This document shows positions 43,876 to 54,420 of a stretch of 64,000 nucleotides of DNA, piece by piece; positions within the stretch are counted from its first letter, which is position 1, and every line of letters begins with the position of its first letter. The position numbers were made by a program, and so were the translations under genes. The DNA is from Ancistrus triradiatus (lineage: Eukaryota > Chordata > Actinopteri > Siluriformes > Loricariidae), in the NCBI GenBank assembly GCA_025084515.1, contig JAJAGP010001966.1, positions 81,037 to 145,036 on the forward strand, written 5' to 3'. Under the pieces are notes generated by a model. The model had not been told where the DNA came from and ran no database searches. It saw only the letters and a list, made by a program, of their open reading frames with translations.

Positions 43876-44347
43876 CAGTGGTGCTTAAAAGTATGCAGAC
43901 AGTGCATACATTTTCTATATTTCTACACAAATATGAAAGAAAGCATCAGATTTGAACACAACCTCAATGTAGATACAGAGAACCCAAATTAAGCAAATGA
44001 GACAAAAACATTATACCTGGTCATTTATTTAGTGAGGAAAGTGATCTAGCTGTGAGTGGCAAAAGTGTGCGAACCTCTAGGATTAGCAGTTAATCTGAAT
44101 GTGAAAATAGAGTCTGTTTTAAAAAATTAGAAGTGTTTTCATGGCACAAACAAAGGAGATTTCTGAGGACCTCAAAAAAAAAGTTGCTTATCAGCCTTAA
44201 AGGTTAACAAACAATCTCTAAAGAGTCTGGACTCCAACAATCCACAGTCAGACAAATTGTGTACAAAAGATGGAAATTCAAGACCTCTTTTCTTCCACAG
44301 GAGTGGTCAATCAACAAAAATCACTCCAAGAGGTCACAAAAGACTGA
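43876..44347 (+). mobile_element. Tc1-like transposon, family T1, copy 4 (5' part)
   Basis: It begins CAGTGGTGCTTAAAAGTATG and keeps the 5' inverted repeat (TACCTGGTCATTTATTTAGT, GTGAGTGGCAAAAGTG). The transposase start is at 44141 (ATGGCACAAACAAAGGAGAT), followed by an HTH region (AAAGAGTCTGGACTCCAACA, CCACAGTCAGACAAATTGTG) and linker (AGGAGTGGTCAATCAACAAA). It ends at AAGAGGTCACAAAAGACTGA (44328-44347). Some leader sequence is missing, so this is both truncated and internally deleted. Confidence 0.88.
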
Positions 44348-45006
44348 CTACAATGCATCTCACTCCTCTTCTAGAAGTGGTTTCAGCAATCAGATATAAA
44401 CCAGATATACTGGTCGCATTTACACACACATTGTAAGCAGTGTAGCCCTGTCATACAATCCCAATAATCCAGACACATGAAATGATCTAACTATTAACAG
44501 TCAGAGGTGGCATTGGAAAGGACATAAAGAAGGACATAAAGCACAAAAGGAAGTAACTTTGAGAAGACCCAGGCTCCAGTGGTGTAGCTAAACTATTCTA
44601 GGTCACACCACATCTCAAATATAAATTCTTAAGACTTATTGTCTTCTAAAAGTAAAAAACTGGACAACGTTAGACTTCTAAAACTTCTCAAATTAAATTT
44701 AATAGTAAAATGGAACCGCGTACGAGAGCTGCAGAATCATGTAGTAACTATGCATAAATAAGCCATAGCCATTACATCTGGAACTAAAAATCTATGAACA
44801 CGTCTCATATATATAATACTACCATTCATCCAGTAAAAATCAAAGGCAATTCCATTACAGTGATGAGTCAAGCTCCATCGTCTCCTCAGTTTTAATCAGA
44901 TTCCAGAACACCTGCCAGGTCAATATATACCAATGCAGGAGAAAATAGCTCCCTGGTCAAACCTCATAATCTGTACAGTCTTTTCACACCCACTTCCCAT
45001 ATAACA
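44348..45006. other. No recognised feature
   Basis: AT-rich DNA up to the hairpin at 45.0 kb. Confidence 0.45.
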
Positions 45007-45059
45007 TGTAAAACACAATCGACGCACTCTGGTAGAGAGCGCGTCGATTGTGTTTTACA
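45007..45059. repeat. Perfect 19-bp inverted repeat with extended stem (hairpin)
   Basis: Arm TGTAAAACACAATCGACGC (45007-45025) is the exact reverse complement of 45041-45059. Inside, after one A-C mismatch, CTCT (45027-45030) pairs with AGAG (45036-45039), leaving a five-base loop GGTAG. The 53-base structure is shorter than a usual animal pre-miRNA and no mature-miRNA family is recognised. It may be a palindromic transposon end or a recent inverted duplication. Perfect arms suggest that it is young or under constraint. Confidence 0.95.
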
Positions 45060-45583
45060 CAAGACACAAAGCAACTATCCCTTCTTTATGAGTGTTCATG
45101 TTTTAATTGGAGATTGACATTTTAGTTTATTAGCTACACAGCACATTAGACCCATGGAAAGCTATTACCTTTCATCCAGCATGGTGCAGGACAGTTAGGG
45201 AGCCACCATCTTAAATAGTCATTCCATTAAGACTGTTTTTTTTTCTGAAAAGTGATGCCTGCAGAGGCTTCATTCCATTTTTCTGTCTGACAACTTCACT
45301 CCACCCACTCCTTCCTCTCTAGGAAGGTGATTTAAAAAGCAAGTGTACTCAAAAGTTCACTTTGCTAACAAATCATGCTTATTCATTATCATGTTTCCCA
45401 TAGCATAACCATGTGGCGCATCGCACACTGAAAAGCCAGTTCAAGCCAGGGTTATGAATAGGTATTCTATCATTAATTTAAAGTTCCGAAAACTAATGAT
45501 TCATTCAAACATTTATGGAAGACTGCACTGCTTGACTGAGTTGATCAAATTATCCATTTGACCCATCTCATTGATATGTATGT

Positions 45584-45696
45584 TCATTTTTAACTCGTCC
45601 TACCAGCTTAACCCAGTTCGCACGGAAGCAGGGCCTGACCGGCAGCACAGAACGCAAGACGAACTAACCGTAAACAAGATGCCAATCCATCGCAGG

Positions 45697-45751
<55 letters not shown>

Positions 45752-45898
45752 GACTGTTTTTAGAACATCGATTGGCCTAAGGCATATCTTTGGAATGTGG
45801 GAGGAAACAGGAGTACCCGAAGGAAACCCACAAAGACAAGGAGAGATCAAACTCCATATAGATGGAACCTGGGCAGGGAATCAACCAGGCACAGAAAG
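45584..45898 (-). mobile_element. SINE-B copy with expanded (CA)n
   Basis: SINE-B blocks: AAGATGCCAATCCATCGCAG (about 45676), TATCTTTGGAATGTGGGAGG (about 45784), GAGTACCCGAAGGAAACCCA. On the minus strand the head includes TTGATTCCCTGCCC (box B region). The CA array lies between the GCAGGG block and the rest, at the same place as in the 27.6 kb copy. Confidence 0.8.
45698..45749. repeat. (CA)n microsatellite inside SINE-B
   Basis: 26 CA units, uninterrupted. Confidence 0.97.
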
Positions 45899-46589
45899 GT
45901 TGAATATTTAAGACGCCCTAATATGACTTTGCTCATTACTGTATGACAGCAGATATTGTGACATAAACACACAAGGATCCAGTGTAACTGCAGGATTGAC
46001 AACCTGTGGCACATGACATAACAGCTCTAAGACAGACACCTAAGTAAATGAGAAGTTTGCAATATAAAGGTAGCATTTTGGTAATCATTTTTTACATATA
46101 TGATTATCAAAAAGAAGTAAATGCATTCATTTAGTGTCATGTGATTAATCACAATGAATGTGATAAAAAATTGTGCAATTAATATACCAGTTCTCCACAA
46201 GTTAATGCAGTTTCATGGGGTCTTAATAAAATGACTTTGACATACCTTGGTCAAAAACCCACAGGAATCAAGTATTGGCACCCATCTCACCCTGCCTAAA
46301 CAACTCTTTTAAGAATGACTGGTTTTGAGTGACTGTTCCTTTAAATGATAATAAACCATGCTCCCACTTCCTTCCCAAGTCAGAGATCAGAGTCAAACTT
46401 AGTCTCTATAAAATCAAAAGCAAGAACTCTCCAGAGACATTCTCTCATTTTATCTTACAGACATCCAACTAATCGCATTAATGTTATTAGGAAACCTGCA
46501 GCAAGTAACACCAACAACTTTCTAGAAAATTACATGTTATTACTATAAAACCATTAAACTTTGCACATTAAACTGCATTGCACACTAAC
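45899..46589. other. No recognised feature
   Basis: AT-rich DNA with nothing recognisable. Confidence 0.45.
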
Positions 46590-48042
46590 AAAGTATTTGG
46601 TCAGCCACTGATTGTGCAATTTCTCCTACTTAGAAAGATGAGAGAGGTCTGTACAAAATGAGGAAAAAAAAAATCCAGGAAATCACATTGTAGGATTTTT
46701 AAAGAATGTAATTGTACGTTATGGTGGAAAATAAGTGTTTGGTCAATAACAAAAGTTCAACTCAATACTTAACATAACCTTTGTTGGCAATCACAGAGGT
46801 CAAACATTTCCTGTAAGTCTTCACCAGGTTTGCACACACTGTAGCTGGTATTTTGGCCCATTCCTCCATGCAGATCTCCTCTAGAGCAGTGATGTTTTGG
46901 GACAACACGGACTTTCAACTCCCTCCACACATTTTCTATGGGGCTGAGGTCTAGAGACTGGCTAGGCCACTCCAGGACCTTGAAATGCTTTTTACGGAGC
47001 CTCTCCTTCGTTGCCCGAGCGGTGTGTTTGGGATCATTGACAGGCTGGAAGACCCAGCCACATTCCATCTTCAATGCTCTCACTGATCGAAGGAGGTTTT
47101 GGCTTAACATCTCACGACACATGGCCCCGTTCATTCTTCCCTTAACATGGATCAGTCGTCCTGTCCCCTCTGCAAAAAAACAGCCCTAAACCATGAGTTT
47201 TCCACCCCCATGATTCATGGTATGGTGTTATTTGGATGCAACTCAGCATTCTTCTTCCTCCAAATACGACGAGTTGAGTTTTTACCAAAAAGTTCTATTT
47301 TGGTTTCAGCTGACCACATGGTATTCTCCCAATCCTCTTCTGGATCATCCACATGCTCTCTGGCAAACTTCAGACGGGCCTGAACATGTACTGGCTTAAG
47401 CAGGGGAACACACCTGGCACTGGAGGATCTGAGTCCCTCTCGGCGTAGTGTGTACTGATGGTAGCCTTTGTTACTTTGGTCCCAGCTCTCTGCAGGTCAT
47501 TCATCAGGTCCCTCCATGTAGTTCTGGGAGTTTTACTCACCGTTCTCATGATCATTTTGACCCCACGGGATAATATCTTGCGTGGGGGCCCCAGATCGAG
47601 GGAGATTATCAATGGTCTTGTATGTCTTCCATTTTCTTACAATTGCTCCCACAGTTGATTTATTCACACCAACCTGCTTGCCTATTGTAGATTCACTCTT
47701 TCCAGCCTGCTGCAGGTCTACATTTTTCTTCCTGGTGTCCTTCGACAGCTCTTTGGTCTTGGCCATGGTTGAGTTTGGAGTCTGACTGTTTGAGGCTGTG
47801 GACAGGTGACTTTTATACAGATAACGAGGTCAAACAGGTGCCATTAATACAGGTAACGAGTGGAGGACAGAAGAGCTTCTTAAAGAAAAAGTTACAGGTC
47901 TGTGAGAGCCAAAAATCTTGCTTGTTGTGGGTGACCAAATACTTATTTGTCATCATAGTGTACTTTCTAAGTACGAGAAAATTACTTTCTAAGTACGAGA
48001 ACTTGCACAATCAGTGGCTGACTAAATACTTTTTTGCCCCAC
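46590..48042 (-). mobile_element. Tc1-like transposon, family T2, copy 2 (nearly complete)
   Basis: The left inverted repeat is AAAGTATTTGGTCAGCCACT (46590) with GATTGTGCAATTTCTCC, its outermost bases eroded. The right one is CAATCAGTGGCTGACTAAAT and TTTTTTGCCCCAC, ending about 48042. A 22-bp tandem duplication (TACTTTCTAAGTACGAGA at 47961 and again at 47983) replaces part of the right inverted repeat. The right end directly abuts an (AT)n array, consistent with insertion at a TA within it or with later expansion of the TA site. Confidence 0.93.
46769..47766 (-). pseudogene. Tc1-like transposase (family T2, copy 2), frameshifted
   Basis: The ATG at 47764-47766 starts MAKTKELSKDTRKKNVDLQ. The first HTH is KSESTIGKQVGVNKSTVGAI (residues 23-42), and the linker is NLPRSGAP. 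A shift at about 47580 leads to the frame 47370-47612 (KMIMRTVSKTPRTTWRDLMN, second HTH). The catalytic part is in other frames: a WSAETK-like segment near 47310, where the usual Asp codon reads Ala (revcomp of GTTTCAGCTGACC), then PVNDPKHTARATKERL (second Asp) and DLSPIENVWRELK (Glu, about 46935). The C-terminal tail keeps Trp where four other copies have a stop (GGAATGGGCC). Broken in at least two places. Confidence 0.9.
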
Positions 48043-48043
48043 C

Positions 48044-48106
<63 letters not shown>

Positions 48107-48126
48107 ACACATACATACATACATAC
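48044..48126. repeat. (AT)n followed by (ACAT)n array
   Basis: About 58 bp of AT repeats pass into ACACACATACATACATAC at 48103-48126. The compound array adjoins the end of T2 copy 2. Confidence 0.96.
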
Positions 48127-49239
48127 CCCAGTCCAGTATGAAATTACTCAACATGAATATCTGTATCTCAGATTAGTTTTACTTTACCCTATGGTTGCCC
48201 ATTTGTTTGTAAGATCTGTCTGAGCCAGATGTCAACAGAACTCTGTTCTCAGTCATACTGAACATCTCTAAAAAAGCCCGACTGTAGTTTTGCCTATAAA
48301 GTGTTGTCCAAGGACACTGTGGGGAAAATAATTAACAGATAATAAATTATTTAGGCCATGTGAGAAAACTAGCATAAATATTACATGGAAAACTAAATGA
48401 TGAGATTGGATGGATAAACATGAGCAAATAATGGAGATGTGCCTGTCAGACCGACAAAGTGGTAACTGGAGACTCTCAGAAAATGGCAAACACATGGGTT
48501 TTTGCACCAAGCAAGCTGACAAAAACATGTCATGTGATAAATGCTTGTCCTTACTATACAACTCAATAATACATGCAAAAATACTGATTTATATTGACTA
48601 CTGAGCACTTCCAGAAAGCACAACCAAAAAGATCATCCTTAATTTAGTGCATAAAATCTCTTCATTTGTCATATGCTGTCTGGAGAAACAGCACAATTAG
48701 TTTTTAGTCTAGAATGTCTTTTTGTGCTATCTACAGAAGCTTTCAGAGGAAGTAACATGTGTTTGCTTTACTTCTTATAAGAAACGTATTGAAATATATA
48801 ATTAAATGAGGCAGTATACAATGTCTTTTTTTCCTTCGAGTATACAGAGTGCTAGTTAATGCCAGCATATAACAGTGCATTCAAATAAAAAATGTGCGAT
48901 TGAAGACAAAAATAGAGACAGACTTGAAAGCTAAAAAGCATTATAGAGACTACAGGTTTAGATAGGCTTTTAAACCCATACACAAACTATACTTCTCATC
49001 TCTCTCATCTAAGACCTTCTAAGACAAAAAGAAAGGTGGGTTTAAACCATGGACCCAGCCTTGATGTTCTGGGAAAACAGTTGAGAGCGGAAGAGAGCAT
49101 CGGAATGAATACTTCTTTTCATTAGCTTTATGAACCTTGATGTAACTGGGAAGAACAAAAGAAAAAAATTCAACAGGGCAAGTAAAGGCCAGCCAAGGCA
49201 ATGAAAGTACACAAATTTCCCATATACCAGAAGACAGAC

Positions 49240-49293
<54 letters not shown>

Positions 49294-49411
49294 GCAGGTA
49301 GGACATGCAATGTCGACCATGAGAAGAAATCATTCCTAGGGAATACGACTTAAATAGACTTGAACAAGATCTTACTTTTAGCCACCTTCTCACCATGAAA
49401 CTCTGCACCTA
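48127..49411. other. No gene; one (TA)n array
   Basis: AT-rich DNA. The (TA)n at 49241-49287 gives rise to the long frames with alternating Ile-Tyr on the minus strand (49019-49408 and 49042-49320), which are artefacts. Confidence 0.5.
49241..49287. repeat. (TA)n microsatellite
   Basis: About 23 TA units. Confidence 0.96.
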
Positions 49412-50025
49412 CCAAAGAGCTCCATTTCTAACCTACAGAGGGTGCAAAATGCTGCAGCAAGAATCCTGACTGGTACAAAAAATAAGAGATCACATCACAC
49501 CAGTCCTCAAACAGTTACACTGGTTACCAGTATCATTTAGAATTGATTTTAAGATTTTTTTACTGGTTTTTATATGCCTCCATGGTTTGGCTCCCCAGTA
49601 CCTCAGTGACATGATTGTTAGGTACGTTCCACCGAGGGTCCTCCGATCAGCTAACAGGAACATGCTGGTCGTACCGACCACCCGGCAAAAGAGTGGAAAG
49701 GCGGCCTTTTCTTATTATGGCCCCAACCTTTGGAACTCTCTTCCTGATGACCTGAGGGCTCTGGATGATCTTAACATATTTAGGAGGAGAGTCAAGACAC
49801 ACATGTTCCGGTTGGCTTTTTACTAATGTTTTATCTGTTTAGATTTTAACTCCATTTTTTAATATTTCTATTTTATTTCATTCAATTCTTTTACTCTTCT
49901 TTTATGTATTCTTTTGTTTTTAACTATTTTACATCATTCTATTGCTCTTCTGTGTATTTGTTTTTACTTCTGCTCATGTACAAAAAATTGTAAAAAGTGC
50001 TACATAAATAAAGCTTATTATTATA
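49412..50025 (+). mobile_element. 5'-truncated LINE with C-terminus of ORF2 and 3' UTR
   Basis: The coding end is well kept. LQRVQNAAARILTGT (about 49433-49477) is in one frame. After a one-base shift, PVLKQLHWLPVSFRIDFKIF (about 49500-49559) is followed by GLAPQYLSDMIVRYVPP, KAAFSYYGPNLWNSLPDDLR and FRRRVKTHMFRLAFY, ending at TAA 49824-49826. These are the usual last 130 or so residues of L2/Rex1-like teleost ORF2 proteins. A 3' UTR follows, with AGTGCTACATAAATAAAGC near 49997 at the tail. This is a typical dead-on-arrival insertion, younger than the other LINE pieces. Confidence 0.88.
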
Positions 50026-50289
50026 TAGATATATTCATTGTCCAACACAATTCAAATCCATGTACATTGACACTAGAGTGTACTTTGCACCATTAAAGAG
50101 AAAAGTCCCAAACTGTACACTCATGGGCAAAGAAATGGACCAAAATATGCAAAATATGAAGCTTTTATTGGTCCTAACAACAAACTATTGGTCACAAATT
50201 TAGCTAGAACTGTGAAAATGCACTCCTGACACCTGTGCCTCCAGTTGCTTATCGATGCTTGATGCATGGTCTTCTTGTACACAAAAACA
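50026..50289. other. No recognised feature
   Basis: Short AT-rich stretch. Confidence 0.4.
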
Positions 50290-50533
50290 TAATCATTCAT
50301 TATCTCATTTTCTTATCTGCTTAATCCTGATCAGAGTCATGGGAAGTCAGTGCCTAGACAGTGGCAGAAGGTGCAAGTCAAGAATAGTGTAGGGCACATG
50401 CACTCACACACTAAGAGACACCAATTATCCTAACACGCATGTCTTTGGAATTTAGAAGTAAACAAAGTAAACCCATGCAGACATGTGGCGGACATGTAAG
50501 CTCCACACTAACCACTGTGCCAACGTGCCACAA
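50290..50533 (-). mobile_element. SINE-B copy, diverged
   Basis: ATCATTCATTATCTCATTTT at the start, ATTATCCTAACACGCATGTC and TTTGGAATTTAGAAGTAAAC in the middle, and ACTAACCACTGTGCCAACGT at the head end (box A on the minus strand). Its CA segment (GCACATGCACTCACACAC) is not expanded. Confidence 0.72.
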
Positions 50534-50874
50534 AACAGACCAATTGGACAAGATAGAATACATTTTTATGTCTTTTAGCAGTGATGAAAAGACCTGACTG
50601 GAGTAAATTTCACATCAGGTCATATATTAAATTCTAAAATATTACCTACTTTGTATTTAGTTTTGTTTGACGAGCCAAGCAACATACACCATACTTTGCT
50701 TTGCTGCTTATTGATTTGTTCAGCTATTAAAGTGCAATTTGTCAAATGGCAAAATATGAAGATACATAATAAAGCCCTATAAAACTGATAAATGGGCTTC
50801 GGTCCTCGTGATCTTGACTCTTGCATCCTTGCCTTAGAATAAGGGCAGAGCTGGGGGTTCATAGTCAAAGAGTC
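50534..50874. other. No recognised feature
   Basis: AT-rich DNA. Confidence 0.4.
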
Positions 50875-51515
50875 TTATGGTGATCAGAGACGTTGGGTTG
50901 CTGTCTTCTGCCTCCCGTGGGGTTGCCGATGTCTCATGTGATCCCTCTTGGCTGTGTTACCTTCCAGTTCTCCTCTTTCTAGCTATGCTGCTATAGCTAA
51001 TGCTGCCGGGGTCTCATGCTACACACGGCATCAGTGATTGTTAATTAGACACTGCTGCTCTTAATCAATAACTAATTACATTTTCTGTTTTCTCTCCGAG
51101 CTGTGTCCGTGCCGGTTCCAGACCCACACATGATGTTAATCTGCTGTAGCTCCACTCAAGCTGCTTCCATCATCAGCTCCTTAGTCCATCTACCGGGCCA
51201 CTAAACTTGTTTCAATGTTATTACTTCACATGTTTATTCGAACTTTGACTCCATGAATTTAGTTTCGTCTTAGATTTATTCATGCGGCCGCCCAAGGAGG
51301 TTGGGTCCCTTTTTGAGTCTTGGTTCCTCCTAGTTTCTTCATATAAATCAGGGAGTAGGTTTTCCTTGCCACTGTCGCCCTAGGCTTGCTCAATTTGGGA
51401 TTGGACGTAGATATTAGGAGATAATCTAAACTTGTAAAGTTGCTTTGAGACAATGCTCCATTGTAAAAGGCGCTATATAAATAAATCTGACTTGACTTGA
51501 CTTGATAAATCTGGT
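50875..51515 (+). repeat. Dispersed fish repeat with TTGCCACTGTCGCCCTAGGC tail
   Basis: A GC-richer unit ending in TTTCCTTGCCACTGTCGCCC, AGGCTTGCTCAATTTGGGAT, GTTGCTTTGAGACAATGCTC, AAGGCGCTATATAAATAAAT and a (TGACT)n simple tail. The tail arrangement suggests a retroposon of unknown class. A diverged second copy of the 3' part is at 57.0 kb. No coding sequence is visible inside. Confidence 0.7.
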
Positions 51516-51954
51516 CATTTGTATTATGATAGCAAAGAAATCTGTCATAGATTACAGTGCATATTATTTTGTGCTATGCAATTACACTGCAGAACAATAT
51601 ACAAGTAAACAATTCAGCAATAATGGTTTACTTTAATTAAAAATCTAAAATGACTTTTAGCTAGTAGATCAGTAGTAATAAACCTTAGAATTCTCCCATG
51701 GCATGAAATGAGCAATTTTTGATATTGCTTTCTCATAAGAATTGATGATATGAGTGAGGAGTGCTGCATCTCGAAAAAACCTCACAGCACAAACCTGATT
51801 ATTTGTGTGCATGCAGAGAAAGATCTTTTTCAATAAAAAGTAAATGGACAATTACTACCAGTCACCAGTATGGACAGCATGTTAATACATGTAGTAAAAT
51901 GTCAAAGAGCTATGCAAGAGTATTAATGAGCTATTTTTATGGTAGTTGACTGTG
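51516..51954. other. No recognised feature
   Basis: AT-rich DNA. Confidence 0.4.
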
Positions 51955-52340
51955 TGTTGAGACTGTGAGTTAGGGATGGGCAGTAACTGTCACTGAGGAA
52001 AGCGTTCACTTCAATATTAATGAGTTAATTTATTTGTGTTGATCCTTACAGTCCCTCCAAGTGATGGGAGTATTAATGAGTTTATTTATGGTGACCCGTT
52101 AAGGCCCCTTATTTCTTCTTTTTCCCACGTACTATTTTCCTTCTATTTCCTTCCTCTATTTTTTCCTCCTCTCTGAGCTGTGGGTGGCCCATCCCCTACA
52201 TCGAAGTGTTGAAAATGCATCCATTATCTGGGAAACTCTGTGCCCATCCAGGCACTCTCTGTGTGAGACAATAATGCCGATGGTGACTTAATTACCTATT
52301 AATTTTCCATGTACGCCTTTAATAATTTAGATCTTAACTG
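51955..52340. other. Candidate conserved non-coding element
   Basis: Repeat-free, with homeodomain-like words: TCAATATTAATGAGTTAATT (about 52012), GGGAGTATTAATGAGTTTAT (about 52066) and GACTTAATTACCTATTAATT (about 52285). TATTAATGAGTT occurs twice, about 57 bp apart. No open frame. The interpretation is texture-based. Confidence 0.25.
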
Positions 52341-52489
52341 AACCCCTGGCACAAACCAACATGCAAGACAGTGATAAATAAATAAAAAGGCACAGCAAGG
52401 AAGCTGGCAGATGAATTGTCTGTGATGATGAAACCTAGAAATAGGCGATTCCCTACCAAAAAACGCATTCGTGCTGCACATTTAAGGCT

Positions 52490-52730
52490 TGTAACACATA
52501 GCATTTTTATTTCAGCACCATGGAGAGCTCCGAATTGATACCATCAGGTCTGAGTCGGCAAGACCAGCGAGATTGAATGTGATTGGATCTCATTTCTCCT
52601 GTTCCACTGTATTATGACTTCTTAGCTAACTGCACAGGCAAACTGGCTCCAGCTGCTCTGCAGGGAGCCATTTGCAAGGAGGAGTGGAAGGGGAGAAAGA
52701 AGGCAAAGGCAATGAAGAGACATTAGAAGA
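52490..52730. other. Candidate conserved non-coding element
   Basis: A moderately GC-rich, repeat-free stretch (AGAGCTCCGAATTGATACCA, AGATTGAATGTGATTGGATC, CTGGCTCCAGCTGCTCTGCA) in an AT-rich region. It lacks a long open frame on either strand. It could be an enhancer or an untranslated exon. Confidence 0.25.
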
Positions 52731-52944
52731 TGACGTAAAAAGGAAAGAAATGGTATTATCCTTGATATAGGAATATAGCTTATAGGTAATACCAAGTCAG
52801 TGGTCTGACAACTTTATGTGTTGCAATTAAACATAATACATCACATTATATTAGACAAAAATGTGTAGACCTATCCAGAATTACAACCATAAACATTTGT
52901 TATTGCATCTCCATCAAATGTGCAAACTATTTTTCTACAGATTT

Positions 52945-53140
52945 TGTTTTAGGGCGGCAGAGTATAAAGTAGATGAACTGACTTGTTGGAGAGGAAAGAC
53001 AGAAAATGACATATTAAGAGTCACTGAGGTGTTCAGTGCAACCTGTTCAACTGCTACTGTTTATCTCTGGGGATTCCATGCCTACGCATCACATTGTGAA
53101 CCAGTTAGCAGTGAGTGTGGCGAAAATAACAGATCACTAA
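52945..53140 (+). repeat. U1 interspersed repeat, copy 2
   Basis: It matches copy 1 at 15875-16060 in block order and spacing (see that entry). The frame 52861-53172 plus crosses it but is not conserved in copy 1, so it is probably not a gene. Confidence 0.6.
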
Positions 53141-53389
53141 GTGGAATAATCTGCATGCATTTGGCGATATAGTCTGTTTATGTTGGTGTTTACTCCACTT
53201 AATGTTTTAGAAGCCAATAGGAGTATTTTATCTTAAAAGTAACTAGGAGCCTACAGCATGTAATATTGGCAGAATGGGTGTGAACTGCACTAGCTTTGTG
53301 TTCCTGTCCTTCCAGCACAACAACAACCTTAAACACAGCATCAAGGCAAAATAAATAAATAATTAACAAATCAGTGGCTTAAGGATGGG

Positions 53390-53720
53390 AAGAAAATGTT
53401 ATTGAATGACTAAGTTCTGACCTAAAACCACTGAAAAAAAGAAAACATCTGTGGATGAACTTGAAGGGAGCAGTCCATTGCTGCTGACTCCAAAACTGAC
53501 TTGAGCCAAACTGCAATTAAGAATTGACAAATTTCCCCAATCTAGGTCTCTAAAGCAGGTAGAGACATATCCCAACAGATGACGTAGTCAATCAGGGATG
53601 ATCACTTTTCCAACCTTTTTAATACAGTTGTTTTCAGTTTGTACTAGTTGTACTCTTTACTTGAACAGTGTAAATAAAGTTAAATAACATATTGTAATGG
53701 GTTTTGATTTCAGACTTTAA
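53390..53720 (+). mobile_element. Tc1-like relic (C-terminal end)
   Basis: Plus-strand pieces DLKPLKKRKHLWMNLKGAVH (53420-53479) fit the DLxPxE..LW..LK block with the catalytic Glu replaced. They are followed by a decayed tail and an AT-rich 3' region containing AATACAGTTGTTTTCAGTTT and GTGGGATGATTTTCTATGGG, which I recognise as the 3' end of a fish Tc1-type element. Confidence 0.55.
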
Positions 53721-54040
53721 TGCAGAAAAGTGACTATTTCCAAGTTGTGGGATGATTTTCTATGGGCACAGAAAATAAAAGTGATGGGAACCAAGAAAAT
53801 ATCATTGTGGAATGACATAGTTTTTAGGAACATGATCACCTAGAGTAACAAAATATTTCCTGTCAACTAAATAAGAGTAGAACCACTGCAGAATATCTTC
53901 TGACAGTCTGACCCATTTTATTGTTGTGTTTATTATGCGTCAATCTGAAACCGATATGTACTCTCAGCAATGCAGTTTCTGTGCCAGATCTAAAACCTGA
54001 CTGTATTGTAAAAATGTTATTAAGGTGGAAGTACATGGTA

Positions 54041-54075
54041 GATGTGGATCTAAAATGAAATTTTAGATCCACATC
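54041..54075. repeat. Perfect 16-bp inverted repeat with 3-base loop
   Basis: GATGTGGATCTAAAAT (54041-54056), loop GAA, then its exact reverse complement (54060-54075). The hairpin is too short for a pre-miRNA. Near-palindromes of this kind can arise by template switching. Confidence 0.95.
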
Positions 54076-54213
54076 GTCTGTTAAATGTTCTGTTAAAATT
54101 GGGTCTGAATTATTTAAGAATTATCTGAAATTAGCAACTCTGAGAAGGAAAACAATGTGGTTTGTAACACTGCAGCTTAATTTTATGAATTATTTTGAAG
54201 GTACGTAGATTGT

Positions 54214-54420
54214 GGGACTGTGGTAGCCTAGTGGCTAAGTTACTGGACTGTGGACCAGAAGGTCCAGGGTTCAAATCCCACCTCTGCCAAACTGCCACTG
54301 TTGGGTCCTTGAGCAAGACCCTTAACCCACAGTTGCTTGGATTGTAAGACTGTATCAATTGTAAGTCGCTCTGGATAAGGGTGTCTGCTAAATGCTGTAA
54401 ATGTAAATGTAATGTAAATT
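54214..54420 (+). mobile_element. SINE-A copy, full length
   Basis: Head GGGACTGTGGTAGCCTAGTG with box A TAGCCTAGTGG, box B GGTTCAAATCC at about 54269, body CCACTGTTGGGTCCTTGAGC, tail TCGCTCTGGATAAGGGTGTC and (TAAATG)n. A short ATTGT occurs at both flanks and may be a target duplication. Confidence 0.94.

Noticed and set aside
45007..45059. microRNA gene
   Set aside because: The stem is only about 24 bp with a 5-base loop, shorter than animal pre-miRNAs, and perfect pairing is unusual for them. Kept as a hairpin only.
49019..49408. 129-codon minus-strand frame
   Set aside because: Its middle is alternating Ile-Tyr from the (TA)n array, and the flanks show no domain.
52861..53172. 103-codon plus-strand frame with several Cys
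   Set aside because: It overlaps repeat U1, whose other copy does not keep the frame, so coding is unlikely.
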